A DNA stretch of 64,000 nt from Lineus longissimus (Eukaryota > Nemertea > Pilidiophora > Heteronemertea > Lineidae): NCBI RefSeq assembly GCF_910592395.1, contig NC_088319.1, positions 5,458,001 to 5,522,000 on the forward strand, written 5' to 3'. Positions 1 to 10,617 of this stretch are shown piece after piece. Each line of letters starts with the position of its first letter. The stretch's first letter is position 1. A program made the position numbers and the translations under genes. The notes beneath the pieces are model-generated. The model worked only from the letters and a program-made list of their open reading frames with translations, was not told the origin of the DNA and made no database searches.

Positions 1-21
1 CAAAATGAGCATATCAGTGTT

Positions 22-405
22 GCACATACCCAAAGTGTCTCCAGGCTTGTGTATGATCTTCACATTTAAGTGTTGGGGTGTGAAAATGTAATGGCGCGAA
101 GATACATACGCGGCTCTAAAGCAATCCGGATACTAGGGCGGGGAGGGAGGGGAAAGCCAATCCACTGCAGTGGCTCCAGAGCCTGCCATCGTACACAGGG
201 TTTACATTAACCTGTACACGCCAAACTGTCTTCCTTCTGGGTGTCCATGCGAGACGAAATACAGTTCGCTCAATCACCGCCAGGATACACTTTGGATCTG
301 CACATACCCAAAGTGTCTCCAGGCTTGTGTATGATCTTCACATTTAAGTGTTGGGGTGTGAAAATGTACAGGCGCGCACGCCCGGGCTCTCAACCATCCC
401 GGAGA
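22..405 (+). repeat. Direct repeat pair at left window edge
   Basis: A stretch of about 70 bases beginning CACATACCCAAAGTGTCTCC at position 22 recurs almost identically at 300. The two copies then diverge but keep partial similarity (GGCTCTaaagcaatCCGGA near 112 and GGCTCTcaaccatcCCGGA near 386). The copies flank a 53-bp segment that also occurs at 7219. No coding function is seen. This may be terminal or flanking sequence of the adjacent retrotransposon, or of the element it inserted into. Confidence 0.7.
247..299 (+). repeat. 53-bp direct repeat, left copy
   Basis: Positions 247-299 (starting ATGCGAGACGAAATACAGTT) match 7219-7271 base for base. The two copies bracket the DIRS-like element. 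The right copy is the 5' end of the Polinton-like polymerase reading frame, so the left copy may be the other side of a disrupted locus, or both copies may be element termini. Confidence 0.8.
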
Positions 406-716
406 AACATGCCCTACTTCATAACTCCTTTCCCAATACTTAAACAAAATTAACTAATTAATCCGCCATAATTAATTATTAATTAGGGACTAATTAGTCC
501 GGAATTCGAAAATAAGGTAACGAGAAATTGTAACTTAAATTCTAACATTGCTTTATTATAAGAACTCAACACTGTATTTTAAATTCCACAGAAGATTACA
601 CGGTATGGTTTTAGTATGATGATGCATGTAGCGAAAAGGCGAGGCCACACTCTAACCAACACAATCATGCAATAATTACAATACGAAAATGCATAAAAAT
701 ATACATCGAAATCTGC

Positions 717-1808
717 TCAAGGGAACGCTGCTGGGAAATTATCAACATCGCCAAACTTACTGTAAAGTGTTTTAACCGCTTCTGGCCGACGAGAACTGTC
801 AGCCAGGGCTTCGGACACATTAGCCGCTTTTACCAAAATATCTGACCGACTGTAGTACTCTGCTGATGCCTCTGTGAACCAACCAACATGAGACATTACT
901 TCCGCCGGGCTTGAAGCTGCCCCCGACAGAAGCAAAGTAATGGAGCAGCCGGCTCTTAAGCCGTGAGGGGTCTCACCCTGGTTGATCCCCAATGTATTTA
1001 GATAAATCTTTAATCTATCGTAAATTGCACTGTACGAAATAGGCGCATCCAACACTACACCGGCTTCTGAGACTGGACGGAATAAATATCCGACCGTAAG
1101 ATCCACCCCCCAGGTTTGTGCCTTGGAGATATACTGCTGAACTCCCTTTACCGGGCAAATAAGATGATTTGGACATTCTTTAACAATGAAGGTATTCACT
1201 TTGTTTACCGAAAACGATTTCCCATGGGAATGAGAGATTACAAGACCTGATCCATCGGGTAAGCGTTTAACTTCCTGTGTTTTTAAAATTCCCAAATCAC
1301 TCGCCCTATCCCCGGCAAAGAACTGCATCTTGAGAAAAGCTTGGTCTCTGGACAAAACGAATTGCTCCCTAAGGGATAGATCTGGTCTTTTAATCTGGTT
1401 ATCGATATATTTTGAAATAGCTTGAAGCTTATCCATGAACAAGGGTTTTGCCTGCTTGGCAACTACGTGCGAGAAACCTTGCTCTCGTTTGACACACTTC
1501 AAATACGATTTCACAGGAGGTGAATCAGCCGGATTCCCAACCCCGGAGAAAATATCCCACGTGCTGCCCCTGTCGGTTTCTTCAGAAATAATGGATTTCA
1601 GGGACCGGACTAATCCTTCTAACGTACCGAAGGCAAGACGGGTAGGACACCCACAGTGGATTTTACCATGATGCCCGAGGAATATACAGGAAGCATTATG
1701 GATCTGTGTCCTACCGGCTTTGTCTTTCCATACTAAAAATCGTGTTAGATCTTTTGGAGAAACCCGTTCCAGGGTTGGCCTCTTAGGCAGTTGTGCCAAA
1801 AATTGCAA
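717..1808 (-). CDS. DIRS tyrosine recombinase, C-terminal part
   Basis: This 363-codon frame holds the catalytic core of a tyrosine recombinase, which would integrate the circular DNA copy of the element. Visible motifs, in order, are the first arginine box (FFAGDRASDLG), a long beta region with PDGSGLVISHSHGKS, the HxxR box (TPHGLRAGCS), the second His (VMSHVGW) and the nucleophile tyrosine in AEYYSRSD. This matches the R, H-x-x-R, H, Y set of the family. The apparent N terminus is not the real start: the frame is cut upstream by the family A repeat, and the missing N-terminal part lies beyond it near 2990-3074. The C terminus ends normally at 717. Assignment to the DIRS class rather than Crypton rests on the linked reverse transcriptase. 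Confidence 0.88.
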   Translation of the reverse strand: MQFLAQLPKRPTLERVSPKDLTRFLVWKDKAGRTQIHNASCIFLGHHGKIHCGCPTRLAFGTLEGLVRSLKSIISEETDRGSTWDIFSGVGNPADSPPVKSYLKCVKREQGFSHVVAKQAKPLFMDKLQAISKYIDNQIKRPDLSLREQFVLSRDQAFLKMQFFAGDRASDLGILKTQEVKRLPDGSGLVISHSHGKSFSVNKVNTFIVKECPNHLICPVKGVQQYISKAQTWGVDLTVGYLFRPVSEAGVVLDAPISYSAIYDRLKIYLNTLGINQGETPHGLRAGCSITLLLSGAASSPAEVMSHVGWFTEASAEYYSRSDILVKAANVSEALADSSRRPEAVKTLYSKFGDVDNFPAAFP

Positions 1809-1815
1809 CAGCTCG

Positions 1816-1881
1816 TTTTTAGCTCACCTCTTAGCAGAGGTGAGCTTATCCCATACCGTGGCGTCCGTCGTCCGTCGTCGT

Positions 1882-1943
<62 letters not shown>

Positions 1944-2992
1944 CGTCGTCCGTTAGCAGGGCACGTTTCGTAACTGTTAGAGCTATTGAGTTGAAACTTG
2001 GTACACATGTACCCTTATGTAATGACACCTTGGAGACCAAGTTTCGGTCCGATTCGTTTCATGGTTTGGCCACCAGGGGGCCAAACGTTAAAAGTGAAAA
2101 TATGCAATATCTCCCTTAATAGTAGTCGGGAAATTTTGAAAAAAATATGGTAGGTACTTCTAGCAAAGGTGCATCATATATCCTCGGGGTTTTTGATTTG
2201 ACCACCTTTTCAAGGTCACAGAGGTCAAATGGTGTAAATTGGCCGTTAGGATGTAACAATGGCACGTTTCTAAACTGCAATGACTATTGATACCAAATTT
2301 GGTACACATTTACCCCTGAGTCAGGTGATCTCAGGGACCGAAGTTTGGTCCAATATGATTCACCACTTGACCACCAGGGGGCAAAATCCAAAAACCTTAA
2401 AAATGTGATTATTCCTTAACTTCTTGCCCGATTGCCACCAATTTGATATCATGGGTACATCTAACCACCATACAGTATATGTCACACAGGTTTTTAATTT
2501 GACCTTCTTGTCAAGGTCACAGAGGTCAAATGGCATAAATTCGCCGTCAGGCCGTAACTATGGCACGTTTCTTAACTGCAATGACTATTGATCACAAATT
2601 AAGTACACATGTACCCCTTGGTCAGGTGATCTCAGGTGATCTCAGGTACCGAAGTTTGGTGCAATCTGATTTGCCGTTTGGCCTCCCGGGAGGGGGCCAA
2701 ATCCTAAATTCTTCAAAATGCCATTATTCCTAGTAATGACTTGCCCGATTGACACCAATTTTATATCATAGGTACATCTAATTCTAACAACCATTCAATG
2801 TGTCACCCGGGTCTTCTTTGATTTGACCTACTTTTCAAGGTCACAGAGGTCGAATGTACTGTAAATTGGCCATTTTGGGGAAATTGTAATTGCTTGGACC
2901 TACATCAAACCTAACACTACATGACACAATACCATGCTCTTTATCCATCTTTCCTCCACATGAGGTGAGCACAATGGCCCTGGCCATTTCAT
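1816..2992 (+). repeat. Family A repeat, copy 1 (inside DIRS recombinase)
   Basis: This is a 1.18-kb interspersed repeat, nearly identical to 30843-32006 and 51055-52220. It starts TTTTTA, then a perfect hairpin (AGCTCACCTC / GAGGTGAGCT), then a CGT trinucleotide tract at about 1862-1952. About three diverged units of about 300 bp follow, each with a CCACCAGGGGGC-type motif (2067, 2368, degenerate near 2678) and AGGTCA-CAG-AGGTCA (2213, 2514, 2838 variant). It ends near a second hairpin (ATGGCC-CT-GGCCAT) and CATTTCAT. No target-site duplication or coding frame was found. This copy has an extra short duplication (GGTGATCTCA) near 2623-2646 that the others lack. Confidence 0.9.
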
Positions 2993-3074
2993 TTAGGGAT
3001 TGCCTTTTCTTCATAAGGGGGGTTGCGGAAGCCGCCTTATCCAACTCCTGGAGCCGCTTGTCAATTGCCCCCAT
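2993..3074 (-). pseudogene. DIRS recombinase N-terminal fragment
   Basis: A minus-strand frame starting at 3074 (MGAIDKRLQELDKAASATPL...) runs into family A at about 2992. It is the likely N-terminal piece of the recombinase whose catalytic part resumes at 1808. The two pieces are separated only by the repeat, which indicates insertion into a once continuous gene. The RT/RNase H frame ends 72 bases upstream, at 3147. Confidence 0.6.
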
Positions 3075-3146
3075 GTCAACGCTGATTTTCTGAAATAATC
3101 AAGATTAAAGCGTCATCCACAGAGTATATTCGAAGGATATCGCACA

Positions 3147-5409
3147 TTATGATGTGCAGCTAATTCGAAAAGCCATTAATGGCCATCTCAAACCGACGTT
3201 ATCTCTGATGAACCCCTGCTTGGAGGGATAATATACTACGCCCTTTTCTCCTTTAACCCCAAGGCAAACCTGTGAAATTATCCTGGGCTTTAATAGTGGC
3301 CACCATATTGGCGCGGGTGACGTCATGGGTAGCACAAGCGTGCAAACTGGGATTTCCTGCTGGATCAAAAACTGAATAAGGGGTAGAATGACAGCGATAG
3401 GTGGGAAAACGTAAGGATTTAGCTCCTTAGCTATTTCCTGGGCGAAAACATTTTGACCCGCTGACAGAGGTGAAGGGTGCAGGGTAAAATGTCTCAAAAC
3501 ATCGCCCTGTATTGAACGCATTGCATTTGAGTCACATGCCATGAGGTCTACTCCGTGCGGGCCATAGAGTAACTCCAATTGGAACCATTTTTCACTTGCC
3601 AACATAGTGTCCTGAGCTGAAATCGCCCTAGAAGGAGCATCTGCTGGGTTTTCTGCCGAAGAAATGTACTGCAAACGTAAATCAATATTTAATTGCTGAG
3701 TAAGATGAAACAATTTTATGAGCATTTCATTTAAGGCGTTGTCCTTGCAACCCTTGTTATTCCACGACGAAACTAGGCTTGTGTTATCGGCTTTAACGTC
3801 TACCCGGTGGTCTTTTATATTTGTACTCAATGCTAAGAGGGAAGAATAGAGGGCGTCGGCCTCTTTGACATGAATCGGCCTTATATCATCTGCAGCCCAA
3901 TAATCACCTAAAGTATGACCAACCTGTGGCCCTGATAGAGTGACCGCGCCATAGCGATATCCCGAAGCATCAGTAGCCAGAGCGTAATGTAAATGTTTTT
4001 CTGGTCTCCAAGAAAAATGCCCATGCCAATCATCCAAAAATGCCCAGAATTGTATCTCGTCCCGTAGGGGGCCAGAGATTGGGATGGTTTTACTGTTTTT
4101 CGAAGCTTTGGCTATTGCGCTAAACAACTCTCTCGTAAATAGTTTTGCGGCCGGAAAAACCAACATCATAGAAATGCATTTACCCGCGAATCTTTGTAGC
4201 GTTTTAAGGCTGACGAAGGGCTGACGAAGAATTTCCTCGCGCAAAACCTTAAACTTCTGTTTCTTATCAGATGGCAGAAGAAACGCCTGCCTGCTAGAAT
4301 CTACTAGAAACCCTAAGGACTTGAGCGCCATCATAGGTTGCAAAACACATTTTGGCAAGGAGAACGTGTAACCTAGTTCTGTAAGGATATATAATACCAA
4401 AAAGACCCAAAGCAAAGGAATGCTTGACGCGTCAATATTCTTAGGGACCACGTAGAATCTGTCGTCAATATACTGGATGGTTGGGATCCCCAAATGTCTT
4501 AAGAAGGTTGTAGCTGCATAGCCTACAGTTTGATAAACATAAGCCGATGATTTCCATCCGAACGGAAGCGTCGTACAAACTAGGTACCAACCTGCCCATT
4601 CCATGCCAAAATACGTTTGCGAAGTTTGCGATAATTTAATATGGTCATACCCCGATTTCTCATCAGTGGCAAACATGAGAGCATCTTTGTGTACCAATCG
4701 CGGTACTTCTTTCAATGTATCTAATGTGAAGGGAGAATCCTTAATCCACAGGTTAAGGAATCTCTGGTCATTGCATAATCTCGGCTTTGAAGGTTCAACT
4801 ACCAAGGGCATGACTACTTTAGGGGGCGGACACTCCCCAACTTTACCCCAAACTCTGACTGAACCTGCTTTGATTCTATCATTCAAGGTTTCGGAAATAA
4901 AAGCAGCTTGTTTCTGACAATGGACAGAGTTAGGAAAAAAAAAACAAACTAACTGGGGGTTCGTTTGAATTGTATTTCTGACCCTTGAATTCACCCTTAA
5001 ATGGCCTAAAGAAAGAATGCACATCAACCCCTTTTTCCAACCAAGTGTGAACCATCTCGCTCTCTGGGAAATCGTTCATTATGGAACTCCAAAGTTCAAT
5101 ATTTTGATGCAATTGTCCAGCGACAAAGTGTTCAGGGTCCCTTAAAGGCAAAGTGTCCAAAGGCACCGGAGTTTTTTGTAGAAGTAATACATCATTTACA
5201 ACCTGATTGAGTTTGAATTGTTGAGCTGTGAAGTCAGGAGAAGTTTCCCCAATGGTAGTCCAAGACGCCTGTAACCTCTTGACCTTTTCGGCAGCAATTG
5301 GATTAAATTTCACCGCATATTCCCATTCTGGAATCTCTGGCTTAAAGTGCCCCAGTGAGATAGTAGGGGGGGGGATTCCTGCAAGAACCAAAATAAAATG
5401 TAGAAACAT
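3147..5409 (-). CDS. DIRS reverse transcriptase / RNase H (one frame break)
   Basis: The region encodes the RT/RNase H polyprotein in two overlapping minus-strand frames (5409-4930 and 5027-3147). The RT core shows an LCNDQRFLN box, FATDEKSGYDHI, the LPFGWKSS segment and the catalytic YIDD box (QYIDDRFYV). RNase H follows with its acidic residues: D in ATDASGYRYG, E in KEADALYSS, D in VKADNTS and D in ENPADAPSR. The frame change coincides with a run of 10 A (plus strand, 4935-4944), where one surplus base would account for it. It could be sequencing error, decay or a +1 frameshift. The upstream part (5409-4930) has no motif I recognise and may link Gag to RT. A zinc-knuckle Gag lies directly upstream. 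Confidence 0.85.
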
Positions 5410-5599
5410 CTCATTACAGGCGTATCAGACTATCAAAGGGAGAACTTCTCCTAACTCACAGCTCGCGCGAACTAGGTCCGCAAGGGGTAAGATCCCTTGA
5501 GCTGAGAGAGAGGAAGATGTTCAAAATCAAAATTGCTTTACTTATTAACGGTTTTCTAAACAATACACTTATACCACTTAGCGTACCGGACTATTTTAC

Positions 5600-6651
5600 C
5601 TTAGACCTATTTCTTGTTGTCAAATTGGGCCTTTGCCAACTTCATCTTTTCACATTCTTTGTACCAATGCCCAACCTCACCGCAAAAATTACATGGGCCC
5701 GGGTTATTTCTAGCATAACCATAACCGCCATAACCCCTGCCGCGACCTCTACCTCTGCCGTACCCATAACCCCCGCCATATCCCTGACCGTAAGCGGCAC
5801 CATAGCCACCAAAGCCAAACTGATGCTGGGGAGGTGGGGGAGGCTGCGCGTAAACATGCTGAAGGGGGGAAGAGGATACGGCAGAAGAGGTAACCGGTGG
5901 AGACTGTGACCTGGAACGAAACGGCTTTTTTTTTTACCAACTTTTTGGCCTTTTTGCACTTGGCTAAAGCTTTCATTATTACGTCAGACTGGCCTCCACC
6001 CAATGCGGAAAGACAAAAAGTGGGGATATCAACAGTATCTTTGAAACGTTCAGCTTGTTTGCCGAGCTCGTAAAAGAGGTGCAAATCTTTGTGATCTTGG
6101 TCCTTGGCGCACGCCACTAGTTCGTCTAAAGTGGCTAGGATGAGGGTAACGTTGGGCTTTACTTGTAAGGATAAATTCCTCACCTTCCTCAGGACTGCCT
6201 CCACCGGTTCTGCCTTTCGGTTCTTTTCTCTCTTTTCTAGTTCTAGAATTCGTTCCCGTAAACGCGGCGCTGTTTCCTCATCCTGTTCTTGACGGTCGAG
6301 GCGAGGGGCTTTGGCTACTGGTGCTTCGTCTTCATGCAATTGTTGTCCAACGGGCTGTCCATACTCGTTCGCAACCACAATGGCCGAATGTAGCAGCAGG
6401 CGGAAGTTGCCTACCGAATCTTCTCGACCTGACATTCTGAAAAAATCTACCGCATCTTCACCCGTGAGTTCCTGAAAGGCTACTGCTATGTCGGGGACGT
6501 CCAATTGTTCGGTAGGGCGGTTGAGGCGTATACGAGCAAGTGGGTCCGGGAGGTCGTCGTCCTTGAAACGGGCGAGAAGCTTCAAAATGGGCAGCAAATC
6601 TCTGCCCACTAATGAGTGCCTTTTCCGCAATAATATGTTATTGGAAGCCAT
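5600..6651 (-). CDS. DIRS Gag-like protein with zinc knuckle
   Basis: The frame opens at 6651 with MASNNILLRKRHSLVGRDLL. It continues through a charged helical region and a basic KCKKAKKLVKKK stretch, then changes frame at a run of 10 T on the plus strand (5926-5935). In the continuing frame there is a Pro-rich segment, a Gly/Tyr/Arg-rich segment (RGRGRG, GYGGYGYA) and a CCHC zinc knuckle (CNFCGEVGHWYKEC, spacing C-x2-C-x4-H-x4-C) near 5652-5693, ending near 5600. This is the expected nucleocapsid-like layout: it would package element RNA in cytoplasmic particles. The shift has the same sign as the one in RT, which favours a homopolymer artefact or shared mechanism. Assignment as Gag is by position and zinc knuckle; the N-terminal half resembles nothing I can name. 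Confidence 0.75.
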
Positions 6652-7218
6652 GACAGAAAACTTCTAGGAGCGAAGCAATCTAGCCACGGCCTAGAAGGGA
6701 GTGAAACAAGATTGCCACCAGACCTGAATTTAAACTCACGCCCAGAGATTATGAATGGGATTATAAAACCAGTTGAAAGGTGTAAAAGCCAGTTAACAAA
6801 GGATCTCCGGCGTGCACAAAAAGGGCGTGTCACGTAACACGAATCACGCGGCGAGCTTGACGGGAAAGCGCATGTGCGCACCCAACCCTCGATATGTTAC
6901 ATAATGTAAAACCTAATGTTTTGCTGCCCTAGCAGACCTATTTCCATAATGCATTTACCTATGCATTTCCTATACCTCTGTATACATGACCAAACCGAAA
7001 TGGCCGCCATACCAAATAACCAAACTGCCAAGTAACCTAAAACTTGGAACCTTCACTATAGCTTTATAATAGCCCTTACCGAACTCTAAATTTGGCAAAA
7101 GGACGAGCACAAACTTAGAAACGGGATAGCTGTATAGAAAATCTAAAATAGCGAGAAATAGGCAAAAAACGGAGATAATTACCTGAGAGCGCACAAAAAA
7201 GCCGACCGTAAGGTGAAC

Positions 7219-8880
7219 ATGCGAGACGAAATACAGTTCGCTCAATCACCGCCAGGATACACTTTGGATCTCGCCCAGTTCAATCGACCTTTTGTCGCAG
7301 AGCAGAGCTTGAATCGACTTTCGGTCGCAGATCAGAGCTTTAATCGGCAAGGTGATACAGTTACCCATCCAATTCAATCTCCAATGGAAAGCATAATTTC
7401 AAGGAATCGGGCAACCTATGCAGTAACCAACCAGCTTAACTACATTAATACACAGATTCAAGAGAGGTACTTTCAAGGGTCTGGCTTGTCTCTTAACATA
7501 ATAGAGTCCTGCGACATGACAATATGTTCTTACAAGAGGTGTATCGGTGGTCATTACATTAGATTACCATTTAACACTAAAGCTGTAATCAATGTAATGC
7601 CACAGGAACAAGGAAATGATCAGAAGTGTTTGCTATGGAGTCTACTGACTGCTAGATATGTCAAGGAACATAAAATAGAACTTCAAGAACATGCGGAGCT
7701 TACTACTGAAATGTTAGAAAAGATGTATGAAAATGATATTAAGATCGAGCCTAGCTCTCAGTACAGAGTACGAATAAACCCCTTTCCTGTATGTGTTCAA
7801 AAGGATATCCCTAAAATCGAGAGTGATAACAATCTTAAGATTAATGTGTTCAAGTTACAGAACGAAGCTGCTAAAAACATACGTGAGGCAAAACTAGAAC
7901 CTCTCTACCTGTCCGGAAATGGTAAGAACTATGATGATGATGATGTCATTGATATTCTTTATTTCAAGGGTCATTTCATGTACATAACTGACATCAATAT
8001 GTTCTTCAGGACTGGTACCAATACTGTGTATCTCTCTGTAGGAGGTGTATGAATTACTTTTATCGTAAGTCTACATTTAGGAATCATAAGAAGAAATGTA
8101 GTGAACATGAATATTGGAAGATTAGTTTACCACAACCTAACAGTAAATGGTCACAACTTAAGTTTGAAAAGCAGTCAATAAAGAATAGAGTTCCTTTTGT
8201 TTTCTATGCAGATTTTGAGTCAATAAAAATACCTGTAGTATCAGTAGAGAGTACAAGTAAGAAACTTTTTAAGCAGAATGCATCAGCAGTTGGAGTTTAT
8301 GTTCACTCTGATTATCAATATCTTTACAATAATCAGTATTTAAGTCATAGAGGTTCTGATGTTATAGACGTGTTCTGTAATTGGCTTATCAAAATGGAAG
8401 AACAATTCTCTAATTTATTAAATTGTAACTATCATTTAATAATGTATGATGAAGACTGGAATAGATACCACAAAGAAACACACTGTTACTACTGCAATCA
8501 GTTGCTAGTGTATGATACGGTCAAGGACCATGATCACTACAATGGTAGTTTTAGAGGTGCTGCTCTCTTGCAATCTGAATGAAAAGAAAGCCATGTTCGT
8601 TCCAGTGTCTTTTCACAATCTAAGTAATTGTGATTCTCACCTATTCATTAAAGTGTTAATGACTTAACTACCAGAGTACAAGAAACTTTAATTACTTGCA
8701 AAAACAGCAGAACAATACATTTCATTTCAATTCGGTTGTTTTAGGTTCTTAGACTCGTACAGATTCCTACAGTCTAGTTTAGATAACATAACCAAATGAG
8801 TGGTAGGTGATGACTTCAAAATTACAAGACAGATGTTCCCAGATACTACTGACTTCGAATGATGTTGACGTGGCAATTTG
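7219..8880 (+). pseudogene. Polinton-like protein-primed DNA polymerase B, decayed N-terminal part
   Basis: Two plus-strand frames (7219-8052 and 8049-8582), then shorter pieces, encode the N-terminal part of a family B, protein-primed DNA polymerase of the kind carried by Polinton/Maverick-like elements. Diagnostic pieces are QEQGNDQKCLLWSLL, the ExoI box FYADFES (about 8198-8221), a CxxC pair (HCYYCNQ) followed by VKDHDHYNGSFRGAA, an ExoII-like FHNLSNCDSHLF in another frame near 8610-8650, and a FRFLDSYRFL segment near 8740. At least two frameshifts and several stops are present, and the palm domain is absent, so it is dead. The ATG at 7219 lies in the 53-bp duplicated segment. A minus-strand LINE abuts its 3' end. 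Confidence 0.75.
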
Positions 8881-8929
8881 GTGTCCACTGCGCCTGCATG
8901 ACCGCAACTGAATGAAGAGATCATTCAGG

Positions 8930-9547
8930 GACTGTCTGAAAGCTGTGATTGTTGACCCGACGTCATGACATCGACATCGTCGTAAATGCATTTTCATCAG
9001 ACACATACGAGTCTGGTACTGGTGTAAACTTTGTATCATCCATAACAATATAATCATTTTTATGTCCTATTCTGGTATTCAAATCACCCATCCCAAGTCT
9101 CTAAGTTCTGTCTACAAGAAAAAGTAGAGTTCTGAGGACTAACATATACAACTGCAATAAAAAAAAATCTGACACCAGATTGAAAAACTCTTTTAACAAT
9201 CTAACCCAGCAAATATCTGTAGATTCACTTTTAATGAATTTAATACCAGCCCGCAGCGCACCTCGAACTAAAACTGCCACTCCACCAGATCCCTTCGTGG
9301 CCTTATGGTGCTTAGCTCTATTACTCTGAAATGATACATATCTATCTAATTGACAGCTTCCTTCACCCAAGTCATGAGTTTCAGTCAGTCCAATCAAATC
9401 ACATCCATCAATTTGATGTAGAAACGACGGATCTTTAAGTTTAGACCCAGTTTTTGCATTTAAACCTTCAATGTTCCAATGCATTATTTTCAACACACCG
9501 TCTTTGCTAAACTTCTTCAGGCAGTTCGACTTGCCTATAAAAGGCAT
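8930..9547 (-). pseudogene. CR1-like ORF2 endonuclease fragment
   Basis: The frame from 9547 gives an endonuclease/exonuclease/phosphatase domain: the Asn box (LKIMHWNIEGLN), the catalytic Glu in LIGLTETHDLG, and GGVAVLVRG. After a frame break near 9110 the GDLNTRIG box (Asp/Asn of the active site) appears in another frame at about 9070-9100, followed by degenerate sequence to about 8930. In an intact LINE this domain nicks target DNA to prime reverse transcription. Here it is interrupted and the RT is absent. Confidence 0.75.
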
Positions 9548-9713
9548 TTACCAACAGACAGATTAACTTTCAAAAGGCAAAAGGATAGAGCGAAAAAAAA
9601 AAAAACTTTTCGAAAACTACTGTTTCTCTTCGTGTGACCACCTCAAAACACTGTCTTACTCATAACCATCCAACAGCTCTGTCCATTTCTCGAACAGCTC
9701 CACCTTGCTGAGC

Positions 9714-10617
9714 TTATTCACATGTCTTCAGTTGATAAGGTGACCTATTATCGGCATTTTCTTTGTTATTGTTATTGTCTGAGACCTTCTGATGCCTGTC
9801 CCCATTCTGCCGATTCACATGATTCATACCAACCACTACCCTAAGTGACCTCTTGATAGCAGCTGCTAACCATCTAGTGCCCAAGTCAGACAAGTGAACA
9901 CCATCGAAAGAACAATTCGATCTATATAACCGAAAGTACCTCTCTTCTTTCGGCACATTTACCCTGATGAAGTTTATGTTTCTTATAACACAAATGTTCT
10001 GAATAGCCTCATTCAACTTCACTACCCCATCACAAAGTTCTTCATTATCGAAACGGGGTGGTAGAGCACACATGTTTATTGGAATACCCTGGTAGTTCTT
10101 TCTTGCACTGTCCAACATTTTCTCAACTTTCTCCTCAATTTCGACTATTGGTTCCAACCTTTTGAGGTTATTTGTGCCAGCCAGGATGGTTATTGACTTT
10201 ACCGGTACGTTCCTGTCTGCCTCCGATAGCTGTCTCTCAATGTACTCTACCCTGGTACCAGATGTAGCCTTCAGATCTACCCTCATCCCTCTGCGCACCG
10301 CCAACTTACTACCTATTATACCCTGACCTGGAGAGCTGTCTGTCAGCGTCGCCACCTATACTTTGCGCGAAAGACTGACGTTCCATTCTCCTCTCGTCCT
10401 GCTTTTCTCCTGCCCTCCATTCCTTTGGCTTTGAGTATTGCTGGAAACCACCAGTGCCCGACTCCCAAGCTGCCTGTAACTGACGGTTCAGTTCACCTAT
10501 TTCACCTCGATCAACGTCACTCTTGTCTTTTAACTCTTTTATTTCCTGTCGTGCTCCTAACAGTTCATCTCGACATACCGCCAGGACCGCATTCCCGCCT
10601 TCAATTTGAGCGTTCAT
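9714..10617 (-). pseudogene. CR1-like ORF1, coiled-coil end and SGNH esterase
   Basis: Two overlapping frames (10617-10309 and 10355-9714) hold a charged coiled-coil tail and an SGNH-hydrolase-like esterase. Esterase blocks are visible: a serine block near LTDSSPGQG, TSGTRVEYIE, the block III-like ILAGTNNL, and the catalytic DxxH in FDGVHLSDLG. Such esterases occur in ORF1 proteins of CR1/L2-type LINEs. A frameshift separates the coiled coil from the esterase, and stops separate it from the PHD portion upstream. Confidence 0.75.

Larger units (their letters stand above)
450..7212 (-). mobile_element. DIRS-like tyrosine recombinase retrotransposon
   Basis: On the minus strand the order is Gag (6651 to about 5600), reverse transcriptase/RNase H (5409 to 3147) and tyrosine recombinase (about 3074 to 717). 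This order and the use of a tyrosine recombinase instead of a DDE integrase define the DIRS order. Ends are approximate: they lie between the 53-bp direct repeats at 247-299 and 7219-7271, and I found no LTRs. A 1.18-kb repeat (1816-2992) interrupts the recombinase, so this copy cannot make an intact enzyme. Two further frame breaks fall on 10-base homopolymers. An AT-rich stretch (about 450-510) and the 3' non-coding region fill 450-716. The 5' non-coding region is 6652-7212. Confidence 0.85.

Noticed and set aside
241-453. Open frame of 70 codons at the left edge
   Set aside because: It spans the ends of direct repeats, has no family resemblance, and its start is just the copied 53-bp segment.
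2005-2018. GGTACACATGTACC in family A as a steroid receptor element
   Set aside because: The half sites are separated by two bases rather than the three required, and variants in other units lose the symmetry.
1846-2040. Long Ser, Arg, Val, Asp or Thr homopolymer frames at the three CGT tracts
   Set aside because: All six frames of a CGT repeat are open; these are by-products of the microsatellite in family A, with no conserved flanking protein.
1816-2992. Family A as a Helitron
   Set aside because: A terminal hairpin and the lack of target duplication are suggestive, but there is no 5' TC, no proper CTRR end placed after the hairpin, and no AT insertion point I can prove.
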